5,412 nt of DNA, from assembly GCA_903913365.1 (NCBI GenBank), contig CAIWKW010000170.1, positions 1-5,412 on the forward strand. Reading direction: 5' to 3'. Shown here one piece after another: positions 1-5,412 of the stretch. The translations under genes were made by a program, and so were the position numbers. The stretch's first letter is position 1; every line of letters begins with the position of its first letter. The notes below the pieces were generated by a model that was given only the letters and a program-made list of their open reading frames with translations, was not told where the DNA came from and ran no database searches. Source of the stretch: Candidatus Doudnabacteria bacterium (GTDB taxonomy: Bacteria; Patescibacteriota; Doudnabacteria; UBA920).

Positions 1-666
1 AACTTTTTCTTTATTTTCGGAAGCAATATAAGCCAAATAACCTTTACCTCTAGTTTTATCATTACCGAATTTTTTTTGTAAAATTTCCAAATAGGTATAA
101 TTTTTACCGTTTTTGTTTCCTACTTCTTTATTGGCCATAGGAATTAAAATTTTATCTGCTATTAAAGGGTAGTAAGATATTGCTCTCAGTTTCTTCGCAA
201 AATTTAATACTTTTGGGTTTAACTGTCTTACTTCTTCAGGCTTCATTTTAGATACTCTGAAGGGGAAAATTGTAGATTTAAACAATAAATCCTTGAAGAA
301 AACGGTTGCTTCCTTGAAGTTTTTAAAGGAATCCTTGCCGTTTAATAAATTAATGGCCCGCTTATTCAATTTTTTGGCATCCGAAAAGCACTTTAACGTT
401 TTGCGGTCATTTAAAAGAGCTCTAACTGCGTATTTGTTAAAGTTGGCCAGCTGATTGGATTTTTTATAGTAACTAAATAAGCCTTTTTTTTCTTCGATAA
501 TTAAAGAATCGTAGATTTTTGCTCCAACTATCTTTTTTGCTTCATCCGAGCTATAAGCATGATGCCACAGCGAAACAGTTAAAAGATTCATAGGTCTTGT
601 TAAGTCCCAGATCCAATCGCCTTGCCTTATTATTTTTTTTAGCGGTTTATTCAAATTTACTGCCAT
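1..666 (-). CDS. Probable PEP-utilizing enzyme-related protein, N-terminal part; 3' end outside window
   Basis: An ATG at 666-664 opens a frame that runs without a stop to the left edge, giving 222 residues. An in-frame TAA at 675-673, two codons upstream, fixes this ATG as the earliest start. The protein begins MAVNLNKPLKKIIRQGDWIW and continues DLTRPMNLLTVSLWHHAY. A W/D-rich 'DW...TRP' opening followed by a lysine-rich helical region resembles the segment that precedes the swivel domain in some PEP-utilizing proteins. No catalytic motif is visible in the part seen, and the phosphohistidine signature, if present, would lie beyond the left edge. The sequence is lysine- and phenylalanine-rich and clearly A+T-rich (about 26% G+C over bases 1-180 by hand count). 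It follows the histidine phosphatase by 20 nt and is likely co-transcribed. That it is a real gene is well supported; the family call is tentative. Confidence 0.6.
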   Translation of the reverse strand, partial: MAVNLNKPLKKIIRQGDWIWDLTRPMNLLTVSLWHHAYSSDEAKKIVGAKIYDSLIIEEKKGLFSYYKKSNQLANFNKYAVRALLNDRKTLKCFSDAKKLNKRAINLLNGKDSFKNFKEATVFFKDLLFKSTIFPFRVSKMKPEEVRQLNPKVLNFAKKLRAISYYPLIADKILIPMANKEVGNKNGKNYTYLEILQKKFGNDKTRGKGYLAYIASENKEKV

Positions 667-686
667 TTTTTTTTAATGCCACAAAG

Positions 687-1562
687 TTATTTTAAATGGT
701 GAAGCTTCTTATAAAATTCAGCTAGCTCTTTAAGCTTCTCCAAGTCCAACTGAGCATCTTTTATTTTTTGTCTAGCTGGATTATCAAAGTCAACCAACAC
801 TCTTTTTAACGCCCCGCTGTTATCGCTTTCCAAGTGTACATTGTAAGCTTCGGATGGACTGAACTCACCGCCAATTTGGTCAAGGTTTTCAAAGCCAACA
901 GACTCTTGGTTTCCGGCATTTTTAAAAATCAGCGCCTGTTGAAGCAATAATTCCATGTTGCCGCCATGAGTGCCGGCCGGAATCAAAATTTTTGACCCTG
1001 AATTAATTTTTTTCATCATCTCTATATAATGCAGCAGAACAAAAGCATGGGAACCGGCAACTTCCTTTTTATATTTTTCAGCAGTCTCTCCTTTCAAAGA
1101 CATTATATAATTTACCACTCCAGCCTGAGCTTTTTCAGCGGCTTCTTTTTTTTGTGGGTCGGAAAGAGACTCGTAATTTTTCGGAAGAAATGAATTATAA
1201 ATTTCTATATGATTATAAGGGCGTTTGCTAATTATCGTTTCAAAATTTAATGCATCATTTTTTCTTGAAATAAAAGCATCATCATCGGCAATTTCTTGAG
1301 AATAAAGATGAGCCGTTTCCAAAGCTCTAGCCATATTGTCTTTGTTTTTTGGTCCTTGGTTTGAACCTATAGCTTTAACCGCAGAGAAATAATCTTTTTT
1401 TAAGTTGCTTTTTTTAGCCTCTTCTTTTGTTATTTTTCTACCATAATCTGACAGATTTAGTTCTTTGTCTCTTTCTCCATGCCTAATGAACTTAACAACG
1501 ATACTGACGTTCGCACCCTTTTTAAAATTAGGCTCTCTGTCTAATCCTGTTTCGCTAAACAT
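687..1562 (-). CDS. Histidine phosphatase superfamily protein (phosphoglycerate mutase-like)
   Basis: This 291-residue protein carries the core signatures of the histidine phosphatase (phosphoglycerate mutase-like) superfamily. VVKFIRHGERDKE (22-34) contains the RHG motif, with His28 the expected phospho-acceptor. MARALETA (77-84) supplies the second arginine, Arg79, in the RAxxTA motif. IPAGTHGGNMELL (194-206) contains the second catalytic histidine, His199. A candidate acid residue lies near Glu120. Residues about 131-185 form a helical insertion and 260-291 a charged helical tail. Substrates in the superfamily range from sugar phosphates to nucleotides and phosphoproteins, and nothing here selects one; phosphoglycerate mutase activity should not be assumed. 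The gene starts 26 nt after the ATP-grasp stop without a visible Shine-Dalgarno. The preceding sequence has in-frame stops close by, so ATG at 1562 is the natural start. Its place beside a phosphotransferase module suggests it may act on the same metabolite pool. Confidence 0.82.
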   Translation of the reverse strand: MFSETGLDREPNFKKGANVSIVVKFIRHGERDKELNLSDYGRKITKEEAKKSNLKKDYFSAVKAIGSNQGPKNKDNMARALETAHLYSQEIADDDAFISRKNDALNFETIISKRPYNHIEIYNSFLPKNYESLSDPQKKEAAEKAQAGVVNYIMSLKGETAEKYKKEVAGSHAFVLLHYIEMMKKINSGSKILIPAGTHGGNMELLLQQALIFKNAGNQESVGFENLDQIGGEFSPSEAYNVHLESDNSGALKRVLVDFDNPARQKIKDAQLDLEKLKELAEFYKKLHHLK

Positions 1563-1588
1563 ATTGTTATTATTAACATTTAGAAATT

Positions 1589-2593
1589 CTATAATGTGGT
1601 TATGGGTCTGGACTGGGTAATGTAGAATTTACCTTTTTCAAAGGCCCATTCAATGTCTTGGGGGTGCTTATAGTGCTGCTCAATGTGTTTACAAATTTTG
1701 GCCAGTTCCACAATTTGTTTGCCGGTCATTTTTTGTTTACCTCCGGCGGCTTTGGAAAGTTTTTTGTTGATGTTACCTTTGGCTGTCTTTACAATGGCAA
1801 AAGTCTGCTCGGAAACATTAATGTCCAAAATGGAAAAATCGTTTTTGTGTATTACGTAGGTATCCGGCGTAATCATTCCGCCCACAATGGCTTCGCCCAG
1901 GCCAAAACCTGCTTCTATAACCATTTGGTTGTAATCTTTGGTTACCGGATGCACGGTAAAGCTAATGCCGGAAATTTCACTTTGCACCATTTTTTGTACC
2001 ACCACAGCCACAGAGACTTTAGTTTTGTGGAGCTTTTTCTCAAAGCGATAAAATATCGCGCGCGGGGTAAACAGGGAAGACCAGCAGAGTTTAACGTTTT
2101 TAATTACATCTTTTTCCGTAACATTCAAATAGGTTTCCAGTTCGCCCGCCCAGGAAGCCACGCTGGAGTCTTCAGCTGTAGCGGAAGATCTTACAGCTAC
2201 TAGCAAACCCGCGGAGCCTCTCCTCCTTTTTAAGGAGGAGTACCCCGCGTAGCGGGGGGAGGTGGTTGGAGTTAATGACAAGCGATGATATTCCCCCAAA
2301 ATTTCCTTCTGCAAATCGGCTGGCATTTTTTCTTCCAAAACCAAATCGCGTATTTCTGCGCTGGCCTTGTCCACAGAGTTAACGTCTTTGTGGTTTACCT
2401 TTTTTAGTATGGCCTCAATGTCCGCATCTATTTCCGTTTCTTCAATAAAGCGGTCAAAGGCGCCGGCCAGCACCACAAAACCCGGGGGAACGGGGAGTCC
2501 TGCCTTGGTCATCTCGCCCAAAGAAGCCCCCTTGCCCCCGGCAATGGAAACGTCTTTTTTGGAAAGTTGTTTGAAGTTTTTTGTAAGAATCAT
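1589..2593 (-). CDS. Stand-alone PEP synthase-type ATP-grasp (PEP/pyruvate-binding, PPDK N-terminal) domain protein
   Basis: This 334-residue protein corresponds to only the N-terminal ATP-binding domain of phosphoenolpyruvate synthase (PpsA) or pyruvate phosphate dikinase; full PpsA is close to 800 residues. In those enzymes the domain transfers the beta-phosphate of ATP to a histidine on the swivel domain. Visible motifs: IAGGKGASLGEMTKAGLPVP (17-36), VAVRSSATAEDSSVASWAGE (132-151), ETYLNV (153-158), VVQKMVQSEISGISFTVHP (198-216), EAGFGLGEAIVGGMITPDTY (227-246) and the C-terminal QSRP (327-330). The stop follows at ITTL, exactly where the domain ends in full-length enzymes, so this looks like a true split gene. 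No in-frame stop or frameshift is present. Oddity: residues about 107-129 (LTPTTSPRYAGYSSLKRR and following) have no place in the family alignment I know and are encoded by a palindromic repeat. The likely partner is the swivel-domain gene three genes upstream. The ATG at 2593 has only a weak AGGA about 12 nt upstream, overlapping the previous stop. Confidence 0.88.
   Translation of the reverse strand: MILTKNFKQLSKKDVSIAGGKGASLGEMTKAGLPVPPGFVVLAGAFDRFIEETEIDADIEAILKKVNHKDVNSVDKASAEIRDLVLEEKMPADLQKEILGEYHRLSLTPTTSPRYAGYSSLKRRRGSAGLLVAVRSSATAEDSSVASWAGELETYLNVTEKDVIKNVKLCWSSLFTPRAIFYRFEKKLHKTKVSVAVVVQKMVQSEISGISFTVHPVTKDYNQMVIEAGFGLGEAIVGGMITPDTYVIHKNDFSILDINVSEQTFAIVKTAKGNINKKLSKAAGGKQKMTGKQIVELAKICKHIEQHYKHPQDIEWAFEKGKFYITQSRPITTL
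2207..2275 (-). repeat. Palindromic repeat element inserted in frame within the ATP-grasp gene
   Basis: A 69-nt segment encodes residues about 107-129 of the ATP-grasp protein. It contains two adjacent perfect hairpins: a 9-bp stem with a 3-nt loop (2220-2228 with 2232-2240) and a 6-bp G+C stem with a 3-nt loop (2243-2248 with 2252-2257). Its composition is unlike the flanking coding sequence. It falls between the helix ending in GEYHRL and the VAVRSSATAED strand, where family members are normally continuous. The encoded peptide is rich in Pro, Ser and Arg and keeps the frame. It resembles in concept the Rickettsia palindromic elements found inside genes. No clear target-site duplication is seen, the boundaries are approximate, and only one copy lies in this window, so repetitiveness elsewhere is inferred. 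Confidence 0.7.
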
Positions 2594-2607
2594 ATTATTA
2601 ATTATTC

Positions 2608-4029
2608 CTAATTAGATTTTTTAACATAATTTTTCTTTGCTTTTAAAAATAACTGATTTAGTTTTTTGCTAATGTTAGCTTTGTAAGTTGATTGTTTGTC
2701 AACGCGTTTTAACAATGACGGCAATTGTTTTAATTGGTCAGACAGATACTTTTTTATTTCATCCAGCGAGGGCAAAGGCTGTGATAATTTTCCCTGCTTT
2801 ACCATTAACTGCAGGAGGGGAACCCCTAAGCTTTCATTTTCTAAACCAATAACGTCATTCTTTAAATATTTATTTTTATCGAAATTGCGGAAAACCTGTT
2901 TTTTACCGGGGTAGCTGACCTTTCCGTAAGAAAGCTTCATCGCGTGGCGGACTTGCCCTTGGTGTTTGAACTCGGCAAGCTTTAGGACGGCTTCCATTTT
3001 CGGATCATCCGAAGACGTCACAAGGTCTGTACAAATTACAACCCCATTAACCGGAGCCTTCAGTTTTACCAATTCAGCAAGCCTAAGTTCGGTAAAATTA
3101 CCGCTAAGGTTTACTTTAATTTGCATAAATCCCGCTTTGTCCAGCTCTTTGCGGGCGTATTTGGCTTGGTCGGCAAAGTGCTTTACATCTTTGCCGCTAT
3201 CTATAACAACAGCAGAAATAATATCCTTTGAGCCTTTAGCCTGCTGCTTTTTTGCCACCTTAATTACATTGGCTATGCCTTGTTTAACATCATAGGTATC
3301 CACCATAAAGGAAATGTTGGGAAAAATGCTTACAGCTTTTTCCATGGCTTCAATTTCAGATGAAAAGGAACTAATAAAAGCATGATAGGCTTTGGTGTTA
3401 ACTTTGGTGGTCGGCAGGTTATATTTGCGGGCAAAGGCCGGCACAATTGCCGACGGAGCGCCCAATAGATAAACAGCGCGGCCAAATTTTAAAGATGCTT
3501 CGTTGGAATGGGCTCTTGTAACCGGGCAGGTAACAACTTTTATTTTTCCCTCTGTGGCCAGAAAGCTGCGCACGGCTTTGCTTAAGAAAATTGTATTGGA
3601 AGTTATGGCATTCATTAAGAAGAAGGTAAATAAATTTATCTCCCAAATTTTTCCCGTAATTCTTACCACCGGCTCTTCGGGGAAAAATACAGTTCCTTCC
3701 GGCATGGCCCAAATGTCGCCGCGGAATTTATAGTTGCGCAGCAGTTTAGCCATTTTTGGGGTAATAATTTCATTTTTCAGTAAAAAATCCACTTCATCTT
3801 TGGTAAAGTGCCAGGCCAATATGCCTTCTATAATTTCTTCCAGTCCGCCAAAAAGCAAAAAATTTCTGTTCTTGGGCATTCCCCGAACATATAAGTCGTA
3901 TGTGGCTTCAACATTTTCCATCCCGAGCTCCACCCACATAGCCGAGACGCTAAAAATTTGGTCATAGTCAAACAGATGCTGGTCTTCCGGTAAAAAGAAA
4001 AATTTGTTGATTGCCGGATTTTTTTTCAT
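2608..4029 (-). CDS. pncB: Nicotinate phosphoribosyltransferase family protein
   Basis: Predicted cytosolic enzyme joining nicotinate and PRPP to give nicotinate mononucleotide, with ATP hydrolysis in the characterised family (Preiss-Handler NAD salvage). Its 473 residues are within the normal length range. Family blocks appear in order: an N-terminal segment around ATYDLYVRGMPKNRNFLLFG (42-61), FRGDIWAMPEGTVFFPEEPV (102-121), TRAH (171-174, for the usual RRAH), TKAYHAFISSF (212-222) containing His216 at the place of the phosphorylated histidine in GTMAHSxV, FMVDTYD (241-247), TDLVTSSDDP (334-343) and KLSYGKVSYPGKKQVFR (365-381). The start is well placed: ATG overlaps the preceding TGA, and AAGGAG lies 7 nt upstream. 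It is followed after 14 nt by the ATP-grasp gene. The motif around His216 is divergent (NTKAYHAF), so strict nicotinate specificity is inferred; a related pyridine or base phosphoribosyltransferase is possible. Confidence 0.87.
   Translation of the reverse strand: MKKNPAINKFFFLPEDQHLFDYDQIFSVSAMWVELGMENVEATYDLYVRGMPKNRNFLLFGGLEEIIEGILAWHFTKDEVDFLLKNEIITPKMAKLLRNYKFRGDIWAMPEGTVFFPEEPVVRITGKIWEINLFTFFLMNAITSNTIFLSKAVRSFLATEGKIKVVTCPVTRAHSNEASLKFGRAVYLLGAPSAIVPAFARKYNLPTTKVNTKAYHAFISSFSSEIEAMEKAVSIFPNISFMVDTYDVKQGIANVIKVAKKQQAKGSKDIISAVVIDSGKDVKHFADQAKYARKELDKAGFMQIKVNLSGNFTELRLAELVKLKAPVNGVVICTDLVTSSDDPKMEAVLKLAEFKHQGQVRHAMKLSYGKVSYPGKKQVFRNFDKNKYLKNDVIGLENESLGVPLLQLMVKQGKLSQPLPSLDEIKKYLSDQLKQLPSLLKRVDKQSTYKANISKKLNQLFLKAKKNYVKKSN
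4026..4029 (-). other. ATGA stop/start overlap (translational coupling)
   Basis: The TGA stop of the SLOG gene and the ATG of the nicotinate phosphoribosyltransferase share bases in ATGA. This arrangement usually allows terminating ribosomes to reinitiate and keeps two products in proportion. It also indicates that TGA is read as stop in this organism. Confidence 0.85.
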
Positions 4030-4907
4030 ATGCCTTCTCCTTCGCCAGACATGGTTTGTTTGGCTGCTAGCTTTTCTTGAATAGTAAAAACTTTATATTC
4101 GCTATTGTTGGAAAATAGTTTTTGTTCCAAATCTTGATAGTTTTCTTGGCTATACGGATTTCCTGAGTCTTTTTCTTTTTTCAAATGAAAATATTCCAAT
4201 AGCAGCTTAAGTTTTTCTCTCATCTGCGAGTCGTTTTCCAGCGTGGCTTTTGATAGCTCTCCCGGCTGTTTTTTAATATTTGGATTGCTGTGTCCGGATA
4301 ATACGTAGATATGCGGAGTTAAAGTTTTTATGGTTCCTTTAGATCTGTTTTCGTTAAGTTCTATGGTATCTTCTATCATATTAGTAGACTCAATCAAAAT
4401 AAGAGGCCGTGTAGGTTTTGGATTTTCCGTGTTTCTTTCTTTAAACCATTGGTCTTGAGCTGCCAGCAATGCTTCAATATTTGTGCCCACGCCTCCCTCT
4501 ACAGCAATAACCACATCACTGCCGCCAATAATTCCACCCGCTCTCTCAGGGAGAGAATCGGTCGGGGTTATGGTGGCAGGGGAGTTAACGCCTCTTTCTT
4601 TTGCCAAAGTTTTACCAATAACTTTTTCGGAATAAATTATCCCCTTAAGGTGCTTTGTTATTTCCTCATCGGACAAGCCAATGTTATGGCTGCCTTCTTT
4701 GTAGCCTTCGGCAAAGGAACCCATGCCGCCTACAGAATAACCTCCGTTAATGCCGTCCATTCCAAGCTCGGGCAGCATTTTACCTACTTGGTAGGCATTT
4801 TGCTTGGCAGGCAAGTTTGCGTCCGAAGAAGCACTCATAACAGAAACGGTAAAATTTTTCCATTCCACTTTAGGCAGTTCTTTAAATTCCCGGTTTGTCT
4901 CGCTCAT
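4026..4907 (-). CDS. SLOG / LOG-like (lysine decarboxylase-like fold) Rossmann protein, function unknown
   Basis: This 293-residue protein has a SLOG-type Rossmann fold related to LOG cytokinin-activating phosphoribohydrolases and the 'possible lysine decarboxylase' family. The first strand and loop is VSVMSASSDANLP (21-33). The glycine-rich segment GINGGYSVGGMGSFAEG (52-68) corresponds to the GGGxxGLMG region. Arg122 in SLPERAGG may be the family's conserved arginine. VVIAVEGGVGTNIEAL (132-147) matches the PGGxGTxxE nucleotide-binding motif, but Glu137 replaces the usual proline. Residues after about 205 form a charged tail outside the core. Known relatives bind nucleotides or cleave nucleoside 5'-monophosphates; activity here is not established. 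ATG at 4907 is the first in-frame start and leaves 10 nt after the upstream stop, with no Shine-Dalgarno. The 3' end overlaps the next start by 4 nt (ATGA), suggesting coupled translation with the nicotinate phosphoribosyltransferase and a possible link to pyridine-nucleotide metabolism. Confidence 0.8.
   Translation of the reverse strand: MSETNREFKELPKVEWKNFTVSVMSASSDANLPAKQNAYQVGKMLPELGMDGINGGYSVGGMGSFAEGYKEGSHNIGLSDEEITKHLKGIIYSEKVIGKTLAKERGVNSPATITPTDSLPERAGGIIGGSDVVIAVEGGVGTNIEALLAAQDQWFKERNTENPKPTRPLILIESTNMIEDTIELNENRSKGTIKTLTPHIYVLSGHSNPNIKKQPGELSKATLENDSQMREKLKLLLEYFHLKKEKDSGNPYSQENYQDLEQKLFSNNSEYKVFTIQEKLAAKQTMSGEGEGI
4037..4042 (-). promoter_or_regulatory. Shine-Dalgarno for the nicotinate phosphoribosyltransferase gene
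   Basis: AAGGAG lies 7 nt before the ATG at 4029, inside the last codons of the SLOG gene. It is the only strong ribosome binding site in the window, and it supports both this start and translational coupling through the ATGA overlap. Confidence 0.75.
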
Positions 4908-4917
4908 ATTTATGTAG

Positions 4918-5412
4918 TTATTTTTTTATAATTTTAACAATTCCTTTATTTGCATCCACTTCTATTATATCACCATCTTTAAATATTTTGGTGGCAAACT
5001 TTGTGCCTATAATTGTGGGTTTTATCATTTCTCTGGCGGAAATTGCTGCGTGGCTTAAAATGCCTCCGGCATCGGTTACCACTGCCCCCGCTTTATGCAT
5101 TAAAGGCAAAAACTCAGGACGAGTCATTCCGGTAACTAAAATGTCTCCTTTTTTAAATTTTGACGCTTCTTTTAAAGGATTGAAAATAATTTTTGCCGGC
5201 CCAATAACTAAGCCTTTGTAGGCAGTTTGTCCCGTTACAGAAGAAGTATTTTTAAACGAAGGAATAATTTTTTTTATTGCGGAAATGTTTTTTCCGGTAA
5301 GAATTTTTGAACCGCTTGCGTCCAAAAGCATAGAAGAATTTTTATACCTGGCGGCCAGTTCCGCTCGGCTAGGCAAAGGCTTTCCTTTTAAAAATAATTC
5401 CAATTCTTCTCT
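4918..5412 (-). CDS. PEP-utilizing enzyme, C-terminal phosphohistidine (swivel) domain; 5' end outside window
   Basis: The frame is open to the right edge, so the start is outside and 164 C-terminal residues are visible. Visible residues 1-35 (REELELFLKGKPLPSRAEL and following) look like the helical linker that precedes the swivel domain in PEP-utilizing enzymes. Residues about 60-164 form that domain. GGILSHAAISARE (116-128) is the signature of the family, and His121 (codon 5052-5050) should be the residue phosphorylated during phosphate transfer. In PEP synthase and pyruvate phosphate dikinase this domain carries phosphate from the ATP-grasp site to the acceptor site. The protein ends just after the domain (GIVKIIKK), so it lacks the C-terminal PEP/pyruvate TIM barrel of PpsA. 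That domain order recalls rifampin phosphotransferase. The matching ATP-grasp domain is a separate gene at 2593-1589. A TTG at 5403-5401 could be taken as a start, but the frame and the family-like residues continue upstream of it. The domain call is firm; the substrate is unknown. Confidence 0.88.
   Translation of the reverse strand, partial: REELELFLKGKPLPSRAELAARYKNSSMLLDASGSKILTGKNISAIKKIIPSFKNTSSVTGQTAYKGLVIGPAKIIFNPLKEASKFKKGDILVTGMTRPEFLPLMHKAGAVVTDAGGILSHAAISAREMIKPTIIGTKFATKIFKDGDIIEVDANKGIVKIIKK

Larger units (their letters stand above)
1..5412 (-). other. Probable single polycistronic operon of six genes
   Basis: Six consecutive minus-strand genes are separated by 10, -4, 14, 26 and 20 nt. 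No intrinsic terminator, divergent gene or promoter-sized gap interrupts them. The operon's first and last genes lie partly outside the window, so promoter and terminator are not visible. Confidence 0.75.

Noticed and set aside
1658..2203. 181-codon open frame on the plus strand
   Set aside because: It lies antisense to the well-supported ATP-grasp gene, shows no recognisable motif, and its composition mirrors the opposite strand.
2220..2240. Hairpin as an intrinsic terminator
   Set aside because: It lies inside an intact coding region and is not followed by a U tract on either strand; it is better explained as part of the palindromic insertion.
2966..3295. 109-codon open frame on the plus strand
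   Set aside because: Antisense to the phosphoribosyltransferase and low in complexity; no supporting evidence.
3419..3712. 97-codon open frame on the minus strand in another frame
   Set aside because: Fully inside the phosphoribosyltransferase gene, whose frame carries all the family motifs.
4542..4556. 6-bp hairpin in the SLOG gene as a second palindromic insertion
   Set aside because: The stem is short, and the encoded SLPERAGG fits the place of a conserved SLOG arginine, so it is probably native coding sequence. An alignment with homologs could overturn this.
4449..4931. 160-codon open frame on the plus strand
   Set aside because: Antisense shadow of the SLOG gene, with no family resemblance or ribosome binding site.
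5401..5403. TTG as the start of the swivel-domain gene
   Set aside because: The frame stays open to the window edge, and the residues before it (REE) continue a family-like linker, so the true start is outside.
1..5412. CRISPR array, tRNA, rRNA or insertion sequence
   Set aside because: No spaced direct repeats, cloverleaf-like genes, rRNA stretches or transposase motifs were seen; nearly every base is within a protein gene.

Overview
The window reads as part of a compact bacterial operon. Six genes all lie on the minus strand, so transcription runs from high to low coordinates. Junctions are 10 nt, a 4-nt overlap, 14, 26 and 20 nt, and no gap is long enough to hold a separate promoter or regulator. 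The A+T-rich, gene-dense layout, the single-domain split proteins and a palindromic element carried in frame inside a gene suggest a small-genome lineage such as Candidate Phyla Radiation / Patescibacteria (Parcubacteria-like). That placement is an impression from style, not a database result. TGA serves as a stop in an ATGA overlap, and TAA and TAG are also used, which fits the standard bacterial code.

Layout in order of transcription: (1) 5412-4918, the C-terminal part of a PEP-utilizing phosphohistidine (swivel) domain protein, cut by the window edge; (2) 4907-4026, a SLOG / LOG-like Rossmann protein; (3) 4029-2608, a nicotinate phosphoribosyltransferase family protein; (4) 2593-1589, a stand-alone PEP synthase-type ATP-grasp domain with a 69-nt in-frame palindromic insertion; (5) 1562-687, a histidine phosphatase superfamily protein; (6) 666-1, a 222-residue open N-terminal fragment that runs off the left edge and may be the front of a second PEP-utilizing subunit.

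The combination is the interesting part. The ATP-grasp half and the phosphohistidine half of a dikinase-type phosphotransferase are separate genes, three genes apart. No PEP/pyruvate TIM-barrel domain is visible. A pyridine-nucleotide salvage enzyme, a likely nucleotide-binding SLOG protein and a phosphatase share the transcript. A split phosphotransferase resembling rifampin phosphotransferase in architecture, acting on an unknown small molecule possibly linked to nucleotide or NAD metabolism, is a reasonable hypothesis. Only the domain assignments are directly supported by sequence.
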